Source of the DNA: Liolophura sinensis | Lineage: Eukaryota > Mollusca > Polyplacophora > Chitonida > Chitonidae | Assembly (NCBI RefSeq): GCF_032854445.1 | Contig: NC_088295.1 | Span: 92,557,805-92,621,804 of the forward strand | Reading direction: 5' to 3' | Length of the DNA stretch: 64,000 bases | In this document: piece after piece, positions 22,901-34,900 of the stretch | Layout: each line of letters begins with the position of its first letter | How positions within the stretch are numbered: position 1 is the stretch's first letter | Notes under the pieces: model-generated | The model's database searches: none | Told to the model about the DNA's origin: nothing | The model's input: only the letters and a program-made list of their open reading frames with translations | Made by a program: the position numbers and the translations under genes

Positions 22901-25900
22901 CGAGAGATAGGAGATACTGCAAAATGAAATGAAAACCACGTGGAGTGAAGTGTCACAATTTTCATATCTACAACAGAATTTTCTTTCCGTCTTTGGAGAA
23001 CGTGCCCTTATCCATGGAGTCAGACAATATTGATGCTGTTATTCTCTGCCCATTCTGGCTGTACATTTACTGCTGTCTATGGCTGTACTGTTGTTTTCAG
23101 ACCCATGCCTCTCTGTCACAACGCCTGCTCCATGCAATTGTCCAACCAGTAAGTACACTCAAACTGGATCTCAAATGTGTGGGCTATTACAGACTTCATG
23201 GATGGTGGACATTTTGTGCTTAAAACCAATGACGGTTAGAAGTGCACCAATTTTGTCATTTAACAAAAAATTTTTTTGTTAATCTAAGAGTAAAGAGTTT
23301 GTAATGTATGGCTCTGAAATTAATTTAATTTCAAGTTTTTCTCCAAGTAAGCGTATATGTGAAGTGAGGCAGCATTGGAAAAAGTCAAGAAAATGGTTTG
23401 ATCAATTTGGTGGAATTACATTTTATGATGATGATTTTTTGCTTGTATTCATCAGCTTTTTCCCCAGATAAAAAATACCCTGGGGCACTTTTCTGTGCAC
23501 TATTCCTCAACTTCTTGCTGTGGTGGTATAATTGCTTTCAGATCCATGCCCTGATTCTTCAGCCCCACTAACATGTCCTGATTGTTCAACCTCAGTAACA
23601 TGTCCTGATTGTTCAACCTCAGTAACATGTCCTGATTGTTCAACCTCAGTAACATGTCCTGATTGTTCAACCTCAGTAACATGTCCTGATTGTTCAATCC
23701 CTGTAACATGTCCAGCATACACAGTCAGTAAGTACACTAACACATGGTGTGTTTGTACGACTTTATTTTCACTGAGGCTGGCATCTATCTGTTAATTTGT
23801 TTGTCCTTTTACTCTCTGAACCCTCTCTGAAATATCCGTTCAGTTCAACTCTTCAATACCAGAGTGCTCCAGTTTGTTGCCACACGTGCACCTAGCCTCC
23901 AAAGAACTATATATCATGCTTGCGTCTGATAACCCAATGTATTGTGATACCCAAACAATTGTGTACAGTAGTCAAGCCGAAGAATCCAGTGTTGCCAGGT
24001 TGAAATGTAAAGAAACCAGTGTATTGCTTGTTCACCTTTGCCAGGTTGAAAGGCCCAGTGTCTTGGGGCTGAACTTAATAGTGTGAAGAATTCAGTGTAT
24101 TGCTTGTTCACCTTTGCCAGGTTGAAAGGCCCAGTGTCTTGGGGCTGAACTTAATAGTGTGAAGAATTCAGTGTATTGCTTGTTCACATTTGCCAGGTTG
24201 AAATGCCCAGTGTCTTGGGGCTGAACATAATGGTGTGAAGAATTCAGTGTATTGCTTGTTCACCTTTGCCAGGTTGAAATGCCCAGTGTCTTGGGGCTGA
24301 ACGTAATAGTGTGAAGAATTCATTGTATTGCTTGTTCACCTTTGCCAGGTTGAAATGCCCAGTGCCTTGGGGCTGAACTTAATAGTACGAAGAATTCATT
24401 GTATTGCTTGTTCACCTTTGCCAGGTTGAAATGCCCTCTGTCTTGGGGCTGAATGTAATGGTGTGAAGAATTCATTGTATTGCTTGTTCACCTTTGCCAG
24501 GTTGAAATGCCCAGTGTCTTGGGGCTGAACTTAATAGTGTGACGAATTCAGTGTATTGCTTGTTCACCTTTGCCAGGTTGTAATGCCCAGTGTCTTGGGG
24601 CTGAACGTAATGGTGTGAAGAGTTCAGTGTATTGCTTGTTCACCTTTGCCAGGTTGAAATGCCCAGTGTCTTGGGGCTGAACTTAATAGTGTGAAGAATT
24701 CAGTGTATTGCTTGTTCACCTTTGCCAGGTTGAAATGCCCAGTGTCTTGGGGCTGAATGTAATGGTGTGAAGAATTCAGTGTATTGCTTGTTCACCTTTG
24801 CCAGGTTGAAATGCCCAGTGTCTTGGGGCTGAACGTAATGGTGTGAAGAATTCAGTGTATTGCTTGTTCACCTTTGCCAGGTTGAAATGCCCAGTGTCTT
24901 GGGGCTGAACTTAATAGTGTGAAGAATTCATTGTATTGCTTGTTCACCTTTGCCAGTTTGAAAAGCCCGCTGAATTAGAGTAAACCTCTCCAGTGTGAAC
25001 ATCTATGTTTATGTACGTGTATTTCTTGTTCACCTAACCATAGAGAAAGCCCTGTTGTTTAAACAGTTTCAAGTTTTAACCTTGCCAAGGTAAAGACACT
25101 AGTGCAACAGTTGTTCACCTCACCTAGGTGAATGCCCCAGTGTTCAAACAATTTTGTGGGTTAATCTTGCCAATGTAAAGATGCCAGTGCAACAGTTGTT
25201 CACCTTACCAGGGCGGAAACTCCTTTGCCTTGGGTTAGTGTTCTGACCTCAGTGTAGTAGATGTGCTTTATATTCACCTAACCAAGGTGAAACACCACTG
25301 TTTTAGGTGTGCGGTAATCCAGTGTGAAGACCCCAATGTATTGACTTGATCAGCTATCTCAGGGGTCAGCCACAGTGTTGTTAAGTCTATAAGAATGATG
25401 TGTCAAACATAGACACATTAACCTAGGGTCATCCGACTGGTGTTGAAGTGTTGGGCGAATAACCTGACTAAGTTCCAAGTGATTTTCTGTTGGAAACTGT
25501 CTTTTTTTCCTCTTTCCTCTCTCCCTTTTCTTGCTCTGCTTACATGCTTTGTTTTCACCTGCATAGAGTTTTTATCCCAAAGCAGTAATGTTTAGCGCTA
25601 AGATGTTTTTATGGATACATGTAGCAAGATGCTTTTGAGGGTACATGTAGCAAGATGTTTTTATGGATACATGTAGCAAGATGCTTTTGTGGATACATGT
25701 AGCAGAAGTAGAGGTTTTGACTCAAATTTCAGCAGTAATCAGACCTGTGTTGTAGAGCTTGCAGTGATGTTCAGTTAGACATGTTGTATGCCCTGATGCT
25801 GATCACAAAGCACTCTGATTCAGTGTGTATCCTCCAATGGGTTGTTGCTTGTTGCTTTCCTGTTTTTTTTTTTGGTCTTGTGGCAAGGTTGAATACATTC

Positions 25901-28900
25901 GTTATTCATTCTTAATCTTGGCATGTGACAGCTATTAAATACTTCCGACCTGATACCAATTAAGATACCAATTTATGTTTAGTGAAGGGTAGTGAAAACA
26001 ACAGTGAGAGTTTTTGATAAAAATCTGGGGGCAAATCCCGTCACTGTGGAATTATGTCTATTTGAAAACGTTGCTTGTTTTTGTGCCTTGTGCCCAGTGT
26101 ATTGATCAACACTTACTTCTGGCTGTGCCCATGTGTCATTGTTTTCAGAACCTTGTCCTGAATCTGCAACCACTGTAGAATGCCCAACATGTCCAGTCAG
26201 TAAGTAAAACAGAGATTTGGATGTGTGAAAATACAATGTGACGGAGAAAATATGTAGCACCACCTGAAGATGGCCTCTCTTCTGTGATCAGAGAAAGCTA
26301 CATATCTGCACACATGTACATATAAAGTTTACTGTAGTATGAGAATAAGTAACCAGTCTTTAGAAATGATGCTGTCGGAACTTGCTCTGTTTTCTTACCT
26401 TCATAACTAAAAAAAACTTTCTGTATTTTGTTTCTTCTGTACGGTCTTTAATAAAACCATATATAAGTATAACCAGATGAAATTAAAATGTCTCGTAAGT
26501 CACAAAACTGTAACACTTCAGATAAAGGTCTACCATTGAGCCGTACTAAACTACAAGAGTGCACATGCAGTTGAAAATTATTATCCAGTGGGTTCGATTT
26601 GTCTTTTTGATAATTGAATACATAGCAAAGCACCTTTCCTCTGCTGAATTACTTCTGACATGGGCTTCTGACACTGGAGCAGTTTCCTGCCATTTTGGCT
26701 CCTTGTTAACACACTTTTAATGCTGGTTTCATTATAATGTTTCATCTGAATGACTTTCATCTGGCCACTGGTCAGTGCTGTTTGCCCATGGTCAGTTCTG
26801 TGTGCTGGTGGTTAGTGCTGTGTGCTGGTGGTCAGTGCTGTGTGCCGGTGGTCAGTGCTGTCTGCTAGTCGTCAGTGCTGTGTGCAGGTGGTCAGTTCTG
26901 TGCTGGTGGTCAGTGCTGTGTGCCAGTGCTCAGTGCTGTGTGCCAGTGCTCAGTGCTGTGTGCCAGTGGTCAGTTCTGTGTGCCGGTGGTCAGTGCTGTG
27001 TGCTGGTGGTCAGTTCTGTGTGCCAGTGCTCAGTGCTGTGTGATGGTGGTCAGTTCTGTGCCCGGTGCTCAGTGCTGTGTGCCGGTGGTCAGTGCTGTGT
27101 GCCGATGCCAGTGGTCAGTGCTGTGTGCCGATGCCGGTGGTCAGTCCTGTGTGCCGGTGGTCAGTGCTGTGCGCGGGTGTTCAGTGCTGTGCGCCGGTGT
27201 TCAGTGCCGTGTGCCGGTGGTCAGTGCTGTGCGCGGGTGTTCAGTGCTGTGCGCCGGTGTTCAGTGCTGTGTGCCGGTGGATAGTTCTGTGCCCCAGTGG
27301 ATAGTTCTGTGTGGCGGTGATCAGTTCTGTGTGCCGGTGGTCAGTGCTGTGCGCGGGTGTTCAGTGCTGTGTGCCGGTGGACAGTTCTGTGCCCCGGTGG
27401 TCAGTTCTGTGTGCCGGTGGTCAGTGCTGTGTACCGGTGGACAGTGCTGTGTGCTGGTGGACAGTTCTGTGCCCCGGTGGTCAGTGCTGTGCGCCGGTGG
27501 TCAGTGCCGTGTGCCTGTGGTCAGTGCTGTGTGCCTGTGGTCAGTGCTGTGTGCCGGTGGTCAGTGCTGTGCGCGGGTGGTCAGTGCTGTGTGTGGGTGT
27601 TCAGTGCTGTGCGCTGGTGTTCAGTGCTGTGCGCCGGTGTTCAGTGCTGTGTGCTGGTGGACAGTTCTGTGCCCCAGTGGTCAGTTCTGTGTTCCGGTGG
27701 ACAGTTCTGTGCCCCGGTGGTCAGTTCTGTGTGCCGGTGGTCAGTGCTGTGCGCGGGTGGTCAGTGCTGTGTGTGGGTGTTCAGTGCTGTGCGCCGGTGT
27801 TCAGTGCTGTGTGCTGGTGGACAGTTCTGTGCCAAGGTGGTCAGTTCTGTGTTCCAGTGTTAGGTGCTGTGCGCCGGTGGTCAGTGCCGTGTGCCTGTGG
27901 TCAGTTATGTGTGCTGGTGGTCAGTGTGGTTCTGCCCGCCACAGCTAACAGTGAGTGTTGAATTCCCCTGGCTGGAGTGTTGTGTGTTATGAATCTCTCT
28001 ACCCTGGACATTGTTTTCAGGTTCATGCAAGACTTTAAATTGTACAACGAGTTGTAAGTAAACTCTGTGTGTAGTGGTGCGATATTTCTACTGTGTTTGT
28101 GTTGTTGTGTTACCCCTCTATCCGCATCCCACAACACACAATCTACCTGCTTTCACCAAAGCCTAAAATTACTAACTGTGCACTGTATCATAACCATCAA
28201 ACCAGTCTCCACCCCACCCCCTTCCTTCTGCCATACCATTGTTTTATTGTACATCCTTTACTTACTCTTAAATGTTGTGGTTAATTGTCACCATGATAAT
28301 TACTTAGAAAAATGGGCCTCAGCACCTGATGTCCAATAGGTGTGATCAGCAAGGTGGGTTCATGACAAGAAACTTGATCACATCTGTAGAACATTTGTAT
28401 CATCACATGATCAAAGCAAAATCTGTCTGTTTGTTCACATTTGTATTACATGCATTAAAGCAAAGTCTGCTTGTTGGAGTATTATGTCTGCATCATGACC
28501 TGATCAAAGATTAAATGGCTGAAGCACACAAAATAGCCATGTAGTCAGACCCTGAACTCTTCATGCACACATATATGTATATGCTCATTATATATGATAT
28601 AACTATGACTGTATAACTCCTTAAAAAAGTATTTAGAAGGTGATGGAGCAGCATCACAGGGTTTGTGTATGGTATGTGCGTGTATACATTTACAGCTCTA
28701 CATATACATGTACCTGTTTGTGTATGGTATGTGCATGTATACATTTACAGCTCTACATATACATGTACCTGTTTGTGTATGGTATGTGCATGTATACATT
28801 TACAGCTCTACATGCACATATACCTGTTTGTGTATGGTATGTGCGTGTATACATTTACAGCTCTACATATACATGTACCTGTTTGTGTATGGTATGTGCA

Positions 28901-31900
28901 TGTATACATTTACAGCTCTACATATACATGTACCTGTTTGTGTATGGTATGTGCGTGTATACATTTACAGCTCTACATGCACATATACCTGTTTGTGTAT
29001 GGTATGTGCGTGTATACATTTACAGCTCTACATATACATGTACCTGTTTGTGTATGGTATGTGCATGTATACATTTACAGCTCTACATGCACATATACCT
29101 GTTTGTGTATGGTATGTGCATGTATACATTTACAGCTCTACATATACATATACCTCTTTGTGTATGGTATGTGCATGTATACATTTACAGCTCTACATAT
29201 ACATGTACCTGTTTGTGTATGGTATGTGCGTGTATACATTTACAGCTCTACATGCACATATACCTGTTTGTGTATGGTATGTGCGTGTATACATTTACAG
29301 CTCTACATATACATGTACCTGTTTGTGTATGGTATGTGCATGTATACATTTACAGCTCTACATGCACATATACCTGTTTGTGTATGGTATGTGCATGTAT
29401 ACATTTACAGCTCTACATGCACATGTACCTGTATGTCCTGTAAGGTAAAGATTTTACATGTATCTTAATTGACTCTCTTGGAATACAATATTAGACTTCA
29501 CACTGAAACATTTGCAGAGTAATAAATGAGAAGTTGTTGTCCATACACAAAGCCAGTGATGTGATTGTATGTAACACGTGTATGCAAAGCGGGCTGTGGT
29601 TTAGTGCTTATAAAAACTGCACTCGTCTTTCAGTCGCTGAGATATGCAAAATGCGGGATAAAAAAAAAGGTTGTGCGCTGGGCATTTGTATATTGTTGTG
29701 CTCTTAATGGCCTTGCTGGTAATAAACACTTAACAACATGTCTTGTGGTCATCTGCACAGTCTAACATTCATTGATCACCACTTGTCTTCTGCCAATGTT
29801 GCGTGCAACTCTTTATGTCAGATGTAGAAAAGTTTGTCAGGGACTTGTCAAAGATTGATGGTTTATGCCTCAGCCACTCTGGTTTCCTTCAGCCATGGAA
29901 CTGACCAACATCATATGAGTGAAAAATCCCTTAGTATGGCATTAGACATAAATGAAATAAATACTCCTCTAAGCTGGGTGTAATCCTCAAGCCGTGTCAC
30001 AAGTGGCCTCCATGGCATAGTGACTTTGTGGTTTCTCCTTATCAACCACTTGCTCTTCACCAATGAAGAAGCATGTAGATGGTTCACCTTCAGCTCTCAT
30101 GTCTTGTTACATTGTATATGACTGCTTCACAGGAGATTATTTAGACACCTGTCTGTAGCTAGCCAGTCTCACCTAGTCTAGTGGCCATTCCCTATTCTGA
30201 TTTGCTGATGAATAGATCTGGAGAAAGTTGTACTTTTGTTCGTCCAGAATTCTTGCTTGTGTATTTTGGGAAGTGGGCTCTTTTTAGTACTTGTGAAGTT
30301 TTCTGGTTTGACCGTTGCTGACCAGAGGAGCCATTGGACAGTGTGCACATGTACATTTCCTCAGATTAAGTAAGGGACAAGTCCGTCTAGGGAGTGGCTA
30401 CCAGGTCAGGCTTTACAGTGAGATTTGGTCCGTGCACCTAATGAAATGAAATGGTTTGCTTTCTGCTTCTCCACCCAGGAAGGGGTTTGTATCCTAACTT
30501 TGAAATATTACTGGGCACAGTGCAAAATACCAAACAAATAAATACTCATCCTGCACATATCTGACTATTCTATACAGACAAAAGTTTGAAAAAGTAAAAC
30601 TCAGGTAGCTCTTTTATCATACATGTGCGTGATGACGTGTTCTTTCTTAGAGAAATCCAAAATTAACATATAATCGTTGATTTTCTGAGCTAATCCAAAC
30701 TTACAGTTGTGACCTGTGTTACATGTATAGTAAGCATGTACAAACCTGGCCTTTTCAGACAAACTAATGTTGCAGGTAGCTGTGACTTTCTGAGACAAAC
30801 TTTTATTCTGTTGATTTTTGCCAGCATCTGTAAAGTCTGTACTATGTGTTAACCTATATGTCATCTTTCTCTGGTTTCCTCAGGTGTTATACATGTTCCA
30901 GAGAAGCTTGGGCCTGGTCTGAGTATAGCCTTGGCTCTCATAGCGCTCGTCACGGCAGTGTTTAACATATACATGGTGAAAACAAATCCCAAGCTGTTAA
31001 GTGGAGGTGAGTGGAATTGTGGATTGTCTCATTTCTGTTTCTCCCCCTTTACTAACTAGCCTTTAATTATGGAAATACTGACCACTCACAGAGCAGGAAT
31101 ATTGTTGCACTAATTATTCTAAGATGGCTACCACTAAGAGCAGTATGCATGTACCTGTGGGGAAACAACCCGGCCATTTGTTCACTGATGTTTCCTGGGG
31201 CCCACATGGAAACGTCCGTATGACACGGAAAAAATGCTAGCAGTAAATTTTGATGTTCAGGTGGGCTTTCAGTGTATCTTTTTGAGTAGAAGACAACCCT
31301 GAAAAAGTACATGTAGCTGTCAATCAAAGAATTAAATGAGGTGAAATTGTAACTTTACCCAAAGTAGATGGCCACATGTGCCTGCTCCAGATTTGACTAA
31401 ATTAGCTGTCTGCAGCAAAATGGGGACTTTACTCAAAGTAGATGGCCACATGTACCTGCTCTATATTTGACTAAATTAGCAGGCTGCAGCAAAATGGGGA
31501 CTTTACCCAAAGTAGATGGCCACATGTACCTGCTCTATATTTGACTAAATTAGCAGGCTGCAGCAAAATGGGGACTTTACCCAAAGTAGATGGCCACATG
31601 TACCTGCTCCAGATTTGACTAAATTAGCAGGCTGCAGCAAAATGGGGACTTTACTCAAAGTAGATGGCCACATGTACCTGCTCTATATTTGACTAAATTA
31701 GCAGGCTGCAGCAAAATGGGGACTTTACTTGAAGTAGATGGCCACATGTACCTGCGCCAGATTTGACTAAATTAGCAGGCTGCAGCAAAATGGGGACTTT
31801 ACCCAAAGTAGATGGCCACATGTACCTGCTCCAGATTTGACTAAATTAGCAGGCTGCAGCAAAATGGGGACTTTACCCAAAGTAGATGGCCACATGTACC

Positions 31901-34900
31901 TGCTCCAGATTTGACTAATTTAGCAGGCTGCAGCAAAATGGGGACTTTACCCAAAGTAGATGGCCACATGTACCTGCTCCAGATTTGACTAAATTAGCTG
32001 TTTGTAGCAAAATGGGGACTTTACTTGAAGTAGATGGCCACATGTACCTGCTCCAGATTTGACTAAATTAGCTGTCTGCATCAAAATGGGGACTTCACCC
32101 AAAGTAGATGGCCACATGTACCTGCTCCAGATTTGACTAAAGTAGCTGTCTGCAGCAAGATGGGGACTTTACCCAAAGTAGATGGCCACATGTACCTGCT
32201 CCAGATTTGACTAAATTAGCAGGCTGCAGCAAAATGGGGACTTCACCCAAAGTAGATGGCCACATGTACCTGCTCCAGATTTGACTAAATTAGCAGGCTG
32301 CAGCAAAATGGGGAGTTCACCCAAAGTAGACTGCCACATGTACCTGCTCCAGATTTGACTAAAGTAGCTGTCTGCAGCTAGATGGGGACTTTACCCAAAG
32401 TAGATGGCCACATGTGCCTGCTCCAGATTTGACTAAATTAGCAGGCTGCAGCAAAATGGGGACTTTACCCAAAGTAGATGGCCACATGTGCCTGCTCCAG
32501 ATTTGACTAAATTAGCAGGCTGCAGCAAAATGGGGACTTTACCCAAAGTAGATGGCCACATGTACCTGCTCCAGATTTGACTAAAATAGCAGGCTACAGC
32601 AAAATGGAGACTTTACCCTAAGTAGATGGCACATGTACCTGCTCCAGATTTGACTAAAGTAGCTGGCTGCAGCCAGGTGGTAACTGCCGACCGATTACCC
32701 CCAGAGGTCACTGATACTATATTATACCCTGAGTGAGCAAACACAGATAAAATGATAACAGTTTCTTATTTGGGTGAATGACCTAAAGTTTCGCCCTCAG
32801 ACTTGCTAAGTGTATCCGGTAATCCATTGTGCTGTGACCACTGGTGAGCACAGGGGTGGTCAGGGGATTATATGGCTGATTCACCCTATCTAATCAACCT
32901 GTGCTCCCCACCTACAGTTCACGTTTCCTCGGTTTTGATCATAGTGAATTCAGTACGTGTACTTGTTGACTGCTTTAAGGTCCGTTTATACAGAGCGCGA
33001 ACGCGAACGCGGCCAAAGCGAACGCGAACGCGACTTTTTAGCAGTTTGGCCGTTCAAATAGAGCGCGGAAAACCATCGACAGCTTTCCAGGCGGCTCGCC
33101 TTTTTCTTGTTGTGAGAGTTAAAATTTTGTCATTCTGGATCATGGCACAGGCAGAGTCAGACACGGAGGAGATCATAGCTCTGTATTTATACACAAAACA
33201 GCGTAGAAAGAGAAAGAGGCGTGTGTCCGTGCATGAAATTTTACAGAGAAGAAGTGAATATGGAGAGTACCACCACCTCGTCCAAGAACTGTATTTTCAT
33301 CCTGCAAAATTTCAGCAATATTTTCGAATGACTGAGGAGCAATTTGACTACATTTTGGAATTAATTCGAGGCGACATTTGCAAACAAGATACTAACTGGA
33401 AGAAGGCCATCACCCCAAGAGAACGACTGGCCGTTCGTTTGAGGTAAGTAAAGTTTCAGTGTTTTCCCTATAATAAGTTAATTTTGGATCTGCAATGTTT
33501 ATATTTCAGTGGGAAATACTGTAGCAGACACGCATTGACAAGGATGGAAAAATAATTAAAAGAAGAAAAAAAACAAAAAAAAAACAAAACAAAACAAAAA
33601 AAAAAACAAAACAAAAAAACAAAACCAAAAAAAACGTGTAAAATTATAATTAAAAGATTTTATTTATACAATGCATTCGTTAACTAAAACAATACTTGAA
33701 TAGCATTTCAAACATTTATTATGTATGCTTGTGTTCAGTGCAGTAAATCTTTATAACAGGTTCGAGTGAAAAAGAAGCAGTAGTAAAAATAATCGTAATT
33801 ATTGTATTATCGATTCAAATGTCCAAAATGAAAATAATTACAGTTTGTTCCATCGAATCTTGACTGAAACAGTTCAAAATGAAAACAATAACATTTCCTT
33901 TCCATCGTATCTTGATGAAAACAGTTCAAATGTTCAAAATTAGCATAAACACTGTTATGTGTTTCTCATTTTGTTTAGCAATATTTTCCTAAATCTAAAT
34001 ATTTCCTTAAAATTGTCATCTGCAATTTAAAATTATAATAACTCAAAGAAACAAAGATGCCCTTGTGGTCATCACGATCCCTGAGAGTCCAGAAACTGGG
34101 AGTACGACTGGAAACCCTGACAGGTTGATTCCAAGTTGCTTCTGACGGTGGGCTGGCTGCCCATTGGCTGCATGTCATGCGCAGGAGATGTCATGCATCG
34201 GGTGTAGGTCAAATTCGGAAGTTCACTCATGGGCTGCATATCAACTGGTGTCGACATTTCAGGGAAGCAGCACTGCATTTCCGCTTGATGTACGACGCTA
34301 TATATTTTAAACTTAACCTCGGCCTGTTTACGTGCAGGGAGCTTTCTGATTGTTTCGGCCATTGACAGAAGGAACAGATCCACACCATCTTGCTTTTCCT
34401 CTCTTTTCTCAGGAGTACGTGACTTCTTCTTCAAATAGTGACATAAGGTGGCGTCCAAATCATCCTGAGTGTGCCTTTGTTTTCGCTTGGACTGACTTGA
34501 GGAGGCAACACTGGTGCTCAGTGGTGTAACTGGTCGATCATGTCGTGGCTGGATGTCAGATATTTGACTTGCATCATCTTCTTCGTCAGAGAAGGTGTCT
34601 GGTGGCAATGGGTCCTCATCTGATCCCTCTGTCAAGTTGCTGCTGGTGGGTCTGTCACCCAAGTAGGGGGTTAGAAAGGACAGAGCTTTTGCGTACTTGT
34701 ATTCCTTGACTGGTTTAGCTGCATCCCCGCTCTGGCATTTCAGCTTCCTTGTATATTTAGAAAAGCCATCACGCACATTCTTCCAACGAGTTTCCACTTC
34801 TTTACCTGAAACAGAAATGCAGATCTCTATTAATATCTTTTGTTTGCTTTCAGGTTCTTGACAACTGGGGATTCCTACCACACCATAGCATCGAGTTACC

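Larger units (their letters stand above)
16836..23100 (+). other. Intron 2 of the Ig-like membrane gene
   Basis: A 6.3-kb phase 1 intron holding arrays of 96, 30, 42, 48 and 22 bp and a diverged ~167-bp repeat, all listed separately. Between them (about 19054-20500 and 21080-22680) I see no gene. The 109-codon minus frame at 22132-22461 has no recognisable domain. Confidence 0.6.
23728..26148 (+). other. Intron 4 of the Ig-like membrane gene
   Basis: Phase 1 intron dominated by a 76-bp array, a diverged tail of it to about 25310 and a short 26-bp array. No gene is seen in the remainder. Confidence 0.6.
28054..30883 (+). other. Intron 6 of the Ig-like membrane gene
   Basis: Phase 1 intron holding the 55-bp array and at least two old SINE copies. 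No separate gene is seen. Confidence 0.6.

Noticed and set aside
26775-27961. Val/Cys/Ser-rich open frames up to 357 codons
   Set aside because: All three + frames are open at once over a 20-bp repeat with no stop in any register, which is a composition effect.
28640-29468. Three overlapping ~265-codon open frames with membrane-like Cys/Tyr/Val content
   Set aside because: Same cause: a 55-bp unit without stops in any + register cycles through the frames.
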